DNA of 5,152 nt from assembly GCA_014380255.1 (NCBI GenBank), contig JACMKG010000379.1, positions 1 to 5,152 on the forward strand, read 5' to 3'. Below the pieces are notes generated by a model, which saw nothing but the letters and a program-made list of their open reading frames with translations, was not told the DNA's origin and ran no database searches. Every line of letters begins with the position of its first letter. Position 1 is the first letter of the stretch. This stretch comes from Prolixibacteraceae bacterium. Its GTDB lineage: Bacteria; Bacteroidota; Bacteroidia; Bacteroidales; Prolixibacteraceae. This document shows, piece by piece, positions 1-5,152 of this stretch. The position numbers and the translations under genes are program-made.

Positions 1-585
1 ATTACAGGCGACCTGGTATTTTCAGTTCCTTCAGGCAACTTTGGTAACCTGACAGCTGGATTGTTTGCCAAGTTCATGGGATTGCCTGTTAAACGATTCA
101 TAGCTGCCAATAACAGAAATGATATTGTTTATAATTACCTTCAGAATGGCAAGTACGAACCTCGTGCATCTGTTTCAACCATTGCCAATGCCATGGATGT
201 AGGTTCGCCAAGTAACTTTGCCCGTATCCTTGAATTGTACAGCCATTCACATCAATCCATTCTGACGGATATGGTTGGTTACCGTTACTCAGATGAAGAG
301 ATTCGCGAAACCATGAAGGAGGTTTATACCAAGGAAAACTATATGCTCGATCCTCATGGGGCAGTTGGTTACCGTGCTTTAAAAGATGATTTAAAAGAAG
401 GTGAAGTGGGTGTATTCTTTGAAACAGCACACCCTGCCAAGTTTACCGAAACTGTTGAAAGTGTTTTAGGTAAAGGAACTGTTATCCTTCCCGATAAGTT
501 GGCTGAGTTTATGAAAGGTGAAAAGCTCTCCATAGCACTAAGTACTAAGTTCGCTGATTTCAAGCAATTTTTACTCAGCAGGTAA
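1..585 (+). CDS. thrC: Threonine synthase, C-terminal part (5' end outside window)
   Basis: This PLP enzyme converts O-phospho-L-homoserine and water to L-threonine and phosphate in the cytoplasm, the last step of threonine synthesis. The reading frame is open from base 1 (Ile-Thr-Gly-Asp...) and ends with TAA at 583-585, leaving 194 residues; the family is usually about 430, so roughly the N-terminal 55% is missing, including the PLP-binding lysine. Fragment residues 11-16 read SGNFGN, the glycine-rich loop that holds the PLP phosphate. The following stretch (LTAGLFAKFMGLPVKRFIAA) is typical of the E. coli/yeast-type enzyme, as is the ETAHPAKF motif near the C-terminus. A TTG at 61 is an internal leucine codon, not a start. 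In many bacteria thrC ends a thrA-thrB-thrC cluster, which would lie to the left. A strong terminator follows at once, so this gene probably ends its transcription unit. Confidence 0.95.
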   Translation: MTGDLVFSVPSGNFGNLTAGLFAKFMGLPVKRFIAANNRNDIVYNYLQNGKYEPRASVSTIANAMDVGSPSNFARILELYSHSHQSILTDMVGYRYSDEEIRETMKEVYTKENYMLDPHGAVGYRALKDDLKEGEVGVFFETAHPAKFTETVESVLGKGTVILPDKLAEFMKGEKLSIALSTKFADFKQFLLSR

Positions 586-601
586 AATCGTATACTCTTA
601 C

Positions 602-638
602 AAAAGCCGTTTGCCAACCAATGGAAGACGGCTTTTTT
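602..638 (+). terminator. Rho-independent terminator after thrC
   Basis: A perfect 9-bp inverted repeat, AAAAGCCGT (602-610) with ACGGCTTTT (628-636), encloses a 17-nt loop and runs into six consecutive T (633-638). It begins 16 bp after the threonine synthase stop codon and lies before the fructosamine kinase gene. It therefore most likely ends the thrC transcript and separates the two genes. The arm pairing and T-run are read directly from the sequence. Confidence 0.87.
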
Positions 639-688
639 GTTTGTTATAAGAAGCTCATATGTGATAATTGTATAAAACTGCAAATGCC

Positions 689-1585
689 ATGAGTGGAGAA
701 AAGGAACATGCTGTTATTCAATTATGTATTGACAAGCTGAGTGAGATACATAACTCTCCGGTACATCTATTGGGTTCTCAACCTGTAGGCGGAGGATGTA
801 TAAATCATGCTTCCAGAATAAAAACCTCTATCGGCGATTTCTTTCTTAAATGGAACGCATCGGCTCCCCGGGATATGTTTTTAAAAGAAGCTGCCGGCCT
901 GGCGGAAATGCAGTTGGCTGACAATCCTTATCTTAAGATTCCAAAGATGGTATGGAGCAAGGAAGTGGATGAATTACCCGGTATACTGCTGATGGAATAT
1001 TTACCTGAAGGCGGTAATACATCCGGCTTTGATGAGCGGTTGGGTAGGGGACTTGCACATCTTCATCGTAAAACGACTTCAGCCTATGGCTTCCATCATT
1101 CAAACTATTGCGGTTCTACCATTCAGGAAAACACATGGACCAGCAATTGGCCTGAATTCTATGCCACCCAACGAATTGCAGCTTTGGTAAAACAGCTGGT
1201 TGCCAAGCGTTCGTTGACCATGGATGAACATAAAACCTATGAGCGTTTAATCGGTAAAATGCCTGGCCTGCTAACCCATTCAACAAGTCCATCTTTGATC
1301 CACGGTGACTTATGGTCTGGAAACTACCTGTATACAGCCAATGGCCCTGCTTTGATTGATCCGGCCTGCTATTATGCCGATCGTGAAATGGAACTTGGAA
1401 TGATGCAATTGTTTGGAGGATTCCCGCCTGCTGTCTGGAAAGCTTATCAGGCTGAATCACCTCTTCCCAAAGGCTGGGAGGAGCGAATCCCATTGTATCA
1501 GCTTTACCATGTATTGAATCATTATCTGCTGTTTGGTGGATCCTACGGCATGCAGGCTTTGAGAATTGCCCGACAATACCTGTAA
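689..1585 (+). CDS. Fructosamine kinase family protein
   Basis: This is a cytoplasmic kinase of the fructosamine-3-kinase/ketosamine-3-kinase family (aminoglycoside phosphotransferase-like fold). The family phosphorylates sugar adducts on amines so that they break down, which acts as deglycation repair. The protein has 298 residues, a normal full length. Visible motifs are a glycine-rich loop GGGCIN (34-39), the ATP-binding lysine in FFLKWN (K54), a hinge-like LMEYL, the catalytic loop HGDLWSGN (205-212; D207 as base, N212 for metal), and the metal site DPACYY (D224) followed by DREMELGMMQLFGGF, a family signature. I chose ATG 689; an in-frame TTG at 668 would add seven residues (MYKTANA), but TTG is rare and nothing favours it. 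No Shine-Dalgarno is visible. The gene lies downstream of the thrC terminator, so it probably has its own promoter, which I could not identify. The true substrate (protein fructosamine, free glycated amine or another small molecule) cannot be read from the sequence. Confidence 0.92.
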   Translation: MSGEKEHAVIQLCIDKLSEIHNSPVHLLGSQPVGGGCINHASRIKTSIGDFFLKWNASAPRDMFLKEAAGLAEMQLADNPYLKIPKMVWSKEVDELPGILLMEYLPEGGNTSGFDERLGRGLAHLHRKTTSAYGFHHSNYCGSTIQENTWTSNWPEFYATQRIAALVKQLVAKRSLTMDEHKTYERLIGKMPGLLTHSTSPSLIHGDLWSGNYLYTANGPALIDPACYYADREMELGMMQLFGGFPPAVWKAYQAESPLPKGWEERIPLYQLYHVLNHYLLFGGSYGMQALRIARQYL

Positions 1586-1606
1586 GGTAACTTTAAGTCC
1601 ATCATA

Positions 1607-1621
1607 GGTAGAAATCCTACC
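1607..1621 (+). other. Small hairpin downstream of the fructosamine kinase gene
   Basis: GGTAG (1607-1611) and CTACC (1617-1621) are complementary around a 5-nt loop, 21 bp after the stop codon at 1585. There is no T-run after it (TGATTATT follows), so it is a weak transcript-end signal at best. The remainder of the 145-bp gap up to 1730 is AT-rich. It contains TATCTTTA (1653-1660), one base off the Bacteroidota -7 box TAnnTTTG, but no TTG sits at the right distance, so I do not call a promoter. Confidence 0.3.
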
Positions 1622-1730
1622 CTGATTATTCAAAAGAAATATTATTTCAGCGTATCTTTAGAAAAGCATTAGAAAAGATGTGCCAATGATGTCTTATCAT
1701 CTTCTGAAGAACTAATTAAATGGTATAATT

Positions 1731-2468
1731 ATGAGCGAATCCATCCTTCACTCGAAACTGTCACATGCTGAAGTTAATCGCAAATATTACCTGATTGGCC
1801 TTTTTGCCGTAGCCATGGGGGCGCTCGAAGCTATTGTGGTAGTTTACCTTCGGCAATTGTATTATCCCGTTGGGTTTGACTTTCCATTAACGATGCTCAC
1901 TCCAAAGATGGTTTCCGTGGAGTGGTTACGAGAAGCTGCTACTGTTGTCATGCTGATAGCCATCGGGATGATTGCCGGGAATAATTCCCTTCAGCGTTTT
2001 GCCTGGTTTCTTTATGCTTTTGCCGTATGGGATATCTTTTATTACGTCTGGCTTATGGTGCTTTTGAACTGGCCTTCATCGCTTTTTACCTGGGATATTC
2101 TGTTCCTGATCCCGGTGCCATGGGTGGGACCCGTGCTCGCTCCGGTTATCTGTTCGCTGACCATGATTCTTTTAGGTGCACTGATCCTTCACCTTCAGCA
2201 TAAAGAACTGGCTTTTAGAATCAAGCCTGTTGAATGGAGCCTTATAATTCTTGGAGCGCTTGTCATATTGGCTACCTTCCTGTGGGATTACTCTGCCATT
2301 ATTATAAATGATGGGCTTTTGTCAAAGTTCTGGGTTCTGACAAACGATACAGTCCTCCTGAAGAATATACTCATGTATATCCCAATGCATTACAACTGGA
2401 TTGTATTTGGTATCGGGGAAATACTCATCTTAACAGCTGTGACGCTGATGTACAAACGTGTGAAATGA
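1731..2468 (+). CDS. Multi-pass inner-membrane protein of unknown function
   Basis: I do not assign this 245-residue protein to a characterised family. It has no cleavable signal peptide; a polar N-terminus of about 18 residues precedes the first hydrophobic helix. Likely membrane segments are about 19-41, 68-83, 90-112, 123-153 (long, possibly two segments split by the PVPWVGP turn at 128-134), 168-185 and 223-241, giving six or seven helices. It is rich in tryptophan and has charged or polar residues within or next to the helices: E33, E68, W100-D101, W121-D122, W185-D186 and E230. The repeated Trp-Asp pairs and the PVPWVGPVLAP stretch look like conserved functional positions, but no catalytic motif, cofactor site or transporter signature is evident. 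ATG 1731 is the only good start and no Shine-Dalgarno is seen. It stands alone, 145 bp after the fructosamine kinase gene and convergent with the two-component operon, so context gives no function. Confidence 0.82.
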   Translation: MSESILHSKLSHAEVNRKYYLIGLFAVAMGALEAIVVVYLRQLYYPVGFDFPLTMLTPKMVSVEWLREAATVVMLIAIGMIAGNNSLQRFAWFLYAFAVWDIFYYVWLMVLLNWPSSLFTWDILFLIPVPWVGPVLAPVICSLTMILLGALILHLQHKELAFRIKPVEWSLIILGALVILATFLWDYSAIIINDGLLSKFWVLTNDTVLLKNILMYIPMHYNWIVFGIGEILILTAVTLMYKRVK

Positions 2469-2535
2469 AATCAAACCTTTTACATTTTTTCTATTAACGG
2501 GAGTCCGAACGATGAAATAAGAAGAAATATTGAAC

Positions 2536-2679
2536 AAGGAATAAGGAATAAGTAATAAGGAAGTAAAAAGTACGTTTCGGGACTTCTTCTCTTGATGGAT
2601 TGATGGACTATTTATCCGCTGTGACAGAAAGAACTGATGCTCTTTTTTGACTTTCTTATTTCTTGTTTCTTATTTCTGA
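2536..2679. repeat. Paired inverted arrays of 7-bp repeats between convergent genes
   Basis: The left array (2536-2563) is four head-to-tail heptamers: AAGGAAT, AAGGAAT, AAGTAAT, AAGGAAG. The right array (2652-2679) is four heptamers on the opposite orientation: TTTCTTA, TTTCTTG, TTTCTTA, TTTCTGA, whose complement is the TAAGAAA frame of the same unit. By my alignment the arrays pair over about 29 positions with two true mismatches and four G-U pairs in the + strand RNA. Five A plus G (2565-2570) can extend the stem with CTTTTT (2642-2647), leaving a loop of roughly 70 nt. A T-rich run (TTTATTTTTTAAT, 2680-2692) follows on the + strand. The loop holds a perfect 8-bp tandem repeat, TTGATGGA (2592-2599 and 2600-2607). 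The element fills most of the gap between the convergent genes ending at 2468 and 2722, so it may end + strand transcription. It also resembles AT-rich interspersed palindromes seen in Bacteroidota genomes (recollection, not searched). Confidence 0.7.
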
Positions 2680-2721
2680 TTTATTTTTTAATAGAACTCA
2701 GATTATCAGACGATTAATTGC

Positions 2722-3378
2722 TTACAGTTCTACCAGCCTGTTTTTAATGGCATAAACCACCAACTGCGCCGTGTTCTTGCTTTCACTCTTTTCAAGGATA
2801 TTGGCCCGGTGCTTATCTACCGTACGTTTGCTTATAAACAGTTTATCTGCAATTTCCTGATTTGAAAGCCCCTGGCAGATCAAGATCAGAATTTCCATCT
2901 CACGTTCCGAAAGTTCGGTATGAAATTCCTTGCTCTTAGGGGCCGATTTTAAGCTGTTAACCAGGTTTTGAAGCAACTCTGAGGAGAAGAACGAGCCGCC
3001 TTCATAAACTACATCCAAGGCAGTCCTGACTTCCTTTATATCCGAATTCTTAAGCACGAAACCTTTCACCCCGGCATTCACCATCTTGTAGTAATAGTCT
3101 TCTTCACCATACATCGACAGGGTAATGATTTTAAGATCAGGATACTTTTCATGGGCAATACTCGAGGCTTCAATTCCATCCATCACGGGCATGTTAATGT
3201 CCATTAAAACCAGATCAGGGGTCACGGTATTAAGTAATTCCAGAAATTGTTTGCCGTTGGCAGCTTCAGCCACCACATGGTAATTTTCAATGTTGTTTAA
3301 AAGTATCCTTAGACCATTGCGAAAAAGTGTATGATCATCCACAATCATTACTTTTCGTTTCAATACATTACTTGTCAT
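2722..3378 (-). CDS. NarL/LuxR-family two-component response regulator
   Basis: This is a 218-residue DNA-binding response regulator. The receiver domain spans about 9-125: the acidic pair D14-D15, phospho-acceptor D60 in LMDINMPVMDG, conserved S88 in the TLS position and K110 in VLKNS are all present, so it should be phosphorylated normally. After a linker, a LuxR-type helix-turn-helix occupies about 154-216 (LSEREMEIL, then GLSNQEIADKLFISKRTVDKHRANI, where the recognition helix lies). It is the expected partner of the kinase immediately upstream on the same strand. Its ATG (3376-3378) lies inside the kinase's last codons, an 11-bp overlap that implies translational coupling; no separate Shine-Dalgarno is seen. 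The targets are unknown; autoregulation from the shared upstream region is possible but not shown. The gene ends convergently with the membrane protein gene across the heptamer-repeat element. Confidence 0.95.
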   Translation of the reverse strand: MTSNVLKRKVMIVDDHTLFRNGLRILLNNIENYHVVAEAANGKQFLELLNTVTPDLVLMDINMPVMDGIEASSIAHEKYPDLKIITLSMYGEEDYYYKMVNAGVKGFVLKNSDIKEVRTALDVVYEGGSFFSSELLQNLVNSLKSAPKSKEFHTELSEREMEILILICQGLSNQEIADKLFISKRTVDKHRANILEKSESKNTAQLVVYAIKNRLVEL

Positions 3379-4327
3379 GCATCAGTACTTTAATTGTTAC
3401 AAAAGTTCCTTTTTTAGGCTCACTTTCAATATTTATTTCTCCCTTCAGCGAGTTTATGCGTGAATAGATGTTCGAGAATCCCATGCCTGTGCCTGATGGC
3501 TGTTCCATGGCTTTTCGGACATCGAACCCTTTTCCATCGTCTTTGTAAACGATGTTAATATATTTTCCTTCTTTGGTCAAAGATAGGTCGATCTTCTTTG
3601 CTTGGGCATGTTTGATGGTATTATTTATCAACTCACAAATAATCCTGTACAAAACCACCTCCACGTTGTTGTCAAAGCGTTCATCCTTAAGGTCTGATTC
3701 GAGGTTTATCTTGATGGTTCGCGCCACATTGATCTTATTGCAGAAGTTGTTTAAAGCCCTTAAAAGCCCAAAGTTATTCAGAATATGAGGGCTCAGATTG
3801 TCTGATATCTCCTTCAGGCTCTTGATCGCTTCATTGATTACCAATTCGGTGTTCTCAACAATCTCGCGTGAGATATCATCGTGTTTAAACTGGGCAAGCG
3901 ATGAAACAGACATCTTAACGGTTGAAAGTAAAGGCCCCAGCCCGTCATGCAGGTCTTTGGCAAATCGTTTACGTTCTTTTTCCTCGGTCTGAATGATGGT
4001 ATTTAAAAACATCTTCTCGGTCAGCCGGCGCGAATCTTCTACCCGTTTCATGTATTTGAAAATCTTCTGGATCATAAATACGCCAATGGCAAATGCCAGG
4101 GATGTGATTACCCCTCCCCAGACAAATATCTCGCGATAGTCCTGAGGCTTGATATTCGTAACGTATGGAAGAAATTCAACCAGACGCATGATGGCCATAA
4201 TGATGAACCCGATGGTAAGCAACATCCATGAGAAATTGAACTTGGTTACCCGGGTTAATTTGACAGCAACACCTACCGCAAAAAACTGTAGAATGATAGC
4301 TATGACAAACAATATTTTAAGGATCAT
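3368..4327 (-). CDS. Membrane sensor histidine kinase, HisKA_3 (DesK/LiaS/NarX-like) type
   Basis: This 319-residue kinase autophosphorylates and passes phosphate to the response regulator encoded next to it. Three hydrophobic segments are visible at about 2-22, 33-56 and 67-88, with only short loops between them and no periplasmic, PAS or GAF sensing domain. The signal is therefore probably sensed in or near the membrane. A short charged helix (89-112), a likely coiled coil, leads into the HisKA_3 dimerisation domain, with the phospho-acceptor H127 in KRFAKDLHDGLGPLLS. The HATPase_c domain follows: N box ELINNTIKHA (232-241), G1 box DDGKGF (263-268) and G2 box GTGMGFSNI (279-287). All key residues are intact. 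ATG 4327 is the most upstream in-frame start, and a matching promoter ends about 20 bp before it. No Shine-Dalgarno is present. The odd topology of three helices could place the N-terminus outside. The stimulus cannot be deduced. Confidence 0.95.
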   Translation of the reverse strand: MILKILFVIAIILQFFAVGVAVKLTRVTKFNFSWMLLTIGFIIMAIMRLVEFLPYVTNIKPQDYREIFVWGGVITSLAFAIGVFMIQKIFKYMKRVEDSRRLTEKMFLNTIIQTEEKERKRFAKDLHDGLGPLLSTVKMSVSSLAQFKHDDISREIVENTELVINEAIKSLKEISDNLSPHILNNFGLLRALNNFCNKINVARTIKINLESDLKDERFDNNVEVVLYRIICELINNTIKHAQAKKIDLSLTKEGKYINIVYKDDGKGFDVRKAMEQPSGTGMGFSNIYSRINSLKGEINIESEPKKGTFVTIKVLMHDK

Positions 4328-4347
4328 TGTACTATTTTAAGTTCTTA

Positions 4348-4377
4348 CAAAGTTACCTTTTCATATTCATGAATCAA
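4348..4377 (-). promoter_or_regulatory. Bacteroidota-type promoter for the histidine kinase/response regulator operon
   Basis: Read on the minus strand, TTG (4377-4375) is followed by exactly 19 bp and then TAACTTTG (4355-4348), a perfect match to the Bacteroidota primary sigma consensus TTG-N19-TAnnTTTG. The -7 box ends 20 bp before the kinase start codon at 4327, so transcription would begin near 4343 and leave a leader of only about 15 nt. The match and spacing are seen directly; use as a promoter is inferred from the known consensus. Confidence 0.78.
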
Positions 4378-4422
4378 TAAAAAGGTTGAATTTTGATTGG
4401 ACATCCAGCAACCATTTTTCAC

Positions 4423-4439
4423 CTCTATGTTAAAATAGA
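4423..4439 (+). repeat. Isolated partial copy of the 11-bp repeat unit
   Basis: CTCTATGT (4423-4430) is identical to the last eight bases of the TAACTCTATGT unit found in the large inverted repeat about 120 bp downstream. TCTAT (4424-4428) also pairs with ATAGA (4435-4439) as a small hairpin. An 8-bp match in AT-rich sequence could be chance, so this is a tentative relic or an extra binding site of the same family. Confidence 0.3.
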
Positions 4440-4451
4440 ACCTATACAAAA

Positions 4452-4484
4452 TTTGGGATAATTGAATTATAAACGGTACATTTG
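4452..4484 (+). promoter_or_regulatory. Possible rightward promoter upstream of the large inverted repeat
   Basis: TTTG (4452-4455), 21 bp, then TACATTTG (4477-4484) fits the Bacteroidota pattern TTTG-N17-23-TAnnTTTG. Transcription would start near 4490 and run straight through the inverted repeat at 4533-4635 toward mutS2. No gene lies directly downstream, so it would make either a long mutS2 leader or a short structured RNA. Such matches arise by chance in AT-rich DNA, hence modest confidence. Confidence 0.4.
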
Positions 4485-4532
4485 GTTGATCCTCTTGCCG
4501 TAAGATCGGTTATTTTTTTCTATTGTATGCCA

Positions 4533-4635
4533 CAAGCTCTATATTAACTCTATGTTAGGCCTATGTCAGGTCTATGTTGAAAATTTCCAGCCATAGCGTT
4601 CACATAGACCTGACATAGAGTTAATATAGAGCTTG
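4533..4635. repeat. Large inverted repeat of 11-bp units with one extra unit in the left arm
   Basis: The left arm reads in blocks: a 12-base CAAGCTCTATAT (4533-4544), TAACTCTATGT (4545-4555), TAGGCCTATGT (4556-4566) and CAGGTCTATGT (4567-4577). The right arm is the exact reverse complement of blocks one, two and four: 4613-4635 matches 4533-4555 over 23 bp and 4602-4612 matches 4567-4577 over 11 bp. So 34 bp pair perfectly, with the 11-base third block (4556-4566) bulged out; it differs from the fourth block at two of 11 positions and looks like a unit duplication. The central 24 nt (4578-4601) can add GAA/TTC (4579-4581 with 4599-4601). The 11-bp period is close to one helical turn. No flanking target duplication, transposase or T-run is evident. 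It could be a regulator-binding array, a structured RNA or a foldback-type interspersed element. Confidence 0.92.
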
Positions 4636-4868
4636 AAATAAAATACCTTTTGAAAGATGGAAATACATCATCAAAAAAATACCGTCTTTAAACGATGACC
4701 GGATAAGCCATGGGGTCACCTACCATAAAATAAGATACTATCCGTCACCAATGTCTTACTATTGTTTGTATAAGTGTCTTTTAATCATCATTATATCCAA
4801 TTTTAGGGTGCATACGCAAAGGGAGCTATTTAATAATCAAGGATCTGCTGTAAGTTGAAATTCCTTTG

Positions 4869-4876
4869 TATTTTTG
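4869..4876 (+). promoter_or_regulatory. Putative -7 box of the mutS2 promoter
   Basis: TATTTTTG is an exact TAnnTTTG match 18 bp before the mutS2 ATG at 4895, which would place the transcription start around 4881-4883 and give a very short leader. The upstream half is poor: CTG at 4848-4850 (18-bp spacer) is the closest to TTG. The spacing to the gene mirrors that of the divergent operon's promoter, which supports the call. Confidence 0.6.
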
Positions 4877-4894
4877 TACCCGTAATAAAATACT

Positions 4895-5152
4895 ATGACA
4901 CTGGTATATCCTGATAATTTTGAAACGAAGATAGGGTTTGATAAAATACGCGAGCTGCTTAAAGGAAAATGTTTAAGCAACCTGGGCGAGGAGTTGGTGG
5001 ACGAGATCCGGTTCATCAGCGATTTTGAAAAGCTGAAGGAAGATCTTTCGCTGGTCGATGAATTCATGTACATTCTTCGGGCTATGGAGAATTTTCCCAC
5101 CAGCTTTTACTTTGACCTGCGTGAAGCGCTGAAAAGAATACGCATCGAAGGG
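4895..5152 (+). CDS. mutS2: MutS2 family protein, N-terminal part (3' end outside window)
   Basis: The frame starts at ATG 4895 and stays open for 86 codons to the window edge. The opening (MTLVYPDNFETKIGFDKIRE, then LLKGKCLSNLGEELVDEI) and the later YFDLREALKRIRIEG match what I know of Bacteroidota MutS2 N-termini (YP-NFE-KIGFDKIR, cytoplasmic, usually about 800 residues). Only the start of the helical clamp/lever region is present; the MutS-type ATPase and the C-terminal Smr nuclease domain would lie outside, so their presence is not shown here. MutS2 proteins are not mismatch-repair factors; they have been linked to suppression of recombination and, in Bacillus subtilis, to rescue of collided ribosomes. 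The upstream sequence is A-rich (AATAAAA) without a Shine-Dalgarno, typical of the phylum, and a -7 box lies 18 bp before the ATG. It is divergent from the two-component operon. Confidence 0.92.
   Translation, partial: MTLVYPDNFETKIGFDKIRELLKGKCLSNLGEELVDEIRFISDFEKLKEDLSLVDEFMYILRAMENFPTSFYFDLREALKRIRIEG

Larger units (their letters stand above)
4328..4894. other. 567-bp divergent intergenic region, no convincing gene
   Basis: This AT-rich gap separates the leftward two-component operon from rightward mutS2. It holds the operon promoter (4348-4377), a lone CTCTATGT motif (4423-4430), a possible rightward promoter (4452-4484), the large inverted repeat (4533-4635) and the mutS2 -7 element (4869-4876). 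Short frames such as the 14-codon run beginning near 4659 end quickly and show no coding character. I see no tRNA or recognisable riboswitch. The stretch 4640-4840 has nothing I can name. Confidence 0.7.

Noticed and set aside
98..430. Minus-strand open frame within threonine synthase
   Set aside because: It is opposite a clearly coding frame with conserved ThrC motifs and encodes a composition unlike a real protein (high His/Trp/Tyr). The same reasoning applies to 369-683 and 1116-1493 on the minus strand and to 3552-3788, 3798-3992 and 4149-4340 on the plus strand.
668..688. TTG start extending the fructosamine kinase by seven residues
   Set aside because: ATG 689 already gives a full-length family member and the extra residues show no family similarity; there is no ribosome-binding support for TTG.
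1720..1730. TATAATT just before the membrane protein start as a -10 box
   Set aside because: It touches the ATG, leaving no room for a leader, and the phylum uses TAnnTTTG rather than TATAAT.
2675..2710. TCTGAT/ATCAGA inverted repeat after the response regulator stop as its terminator
   Set aside because: A 6-bp AT-rich stem with a 24-nt loop and no T-run on the minus strand is too weak to call.
4487..4519. Hairpin (TCTT 4493-4496 with AAGA 4502-4505, plus CC/GG) followed by seven T, resembling a rightward terminator
   Set aside because: The stem is only 4 bp plus a bulged 2-bp extension, and no rightward gene lies upstream for it to terminate. A transcript from the possible promoter at 4452-4484 would start within it.
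4533..4635. CRISPR-like array or transposon end
   Set aside because: Units are contiguous 11-mers without unique spacers, the arms are mirror images rather than direct repeats with spacers, and there is no transposase, cas gene or flanking target duplication.
4837..5100. Open frame on the minus strand opposite the start of mutS2
   Set aside because: It is a serine-rich shadow frame lying over the strongly recognisable MutS2 N-terminus and the mutS2 promoter; it shows no family resemblance.

Overview
The window looks like chromosomal DNA from a member of the Bacteroidota, possibly a Bacteroidales/Marinilabiliales-like lineage. Three things point there. The protein sequences resemble that phylum (MutS2 N-terminus, threonine synthase, three-TM DesK-like kinase). 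No gene has a clear Shine-Dalgarno sequence. Several promoters fit the Bacteroidota sigma consensus TTG-N19-TAnnTTTG rather than the E. coli form. Base composition is moderately AT-rich. The order-level placement is inference.

Layout, left to right. (1) 1-585, + strand: the C-terminal half of threonine synthase, entering from the left edge and followed by a good intrinsic terminator at 602-638. (2) 689-1585, +: a complete fructosamine-kinase-family protein. (3) 1731-2468, +: a complete multi-pass inner-membrane protein of unknown function. (4) 2469-2721: a convergent intergenic gap holding two arrays of 7-bp repeats in inverted orientation, which can fold into a long hairpin. (5) 4327-2722, - strand: a two-gene operon encoding a small membrane histidine kinase and a NarL/LuxR-type response regulator, overlapping by 11 bp, with a textbook Bacteroidota promoter upstream. 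(6) 4328-4894: a 567-bp divergent intergenic region dominated by a 34-bp-arm inverted repeat made of 11-bp units. One arm carries an extra unit. (7) 4895 to the right edge, +: the N-terminal 86 residues of MutS2.

The protein-coding genes are housekeeping or common types. Threonine synthase completes threonine synthesis, the fructosamine kinase probably repairs glycated amines, the kinase/regulator pair is a cytoplasm-signalling two-component system with an unknown signal, and MutS2 acts on nucleic acids or stalled ribosomes. There is no evidence that they form one pathway. I see no phage, transposase, CRISPR, tRNA or rRNA. The unexplained material is non-coding: the two inverted-repeat structures in the intergenic gaps and a possible promoter that would transcribe the larger one. 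These are the best candidates for something undescribed, but the sequence alone does not establish a function for either.
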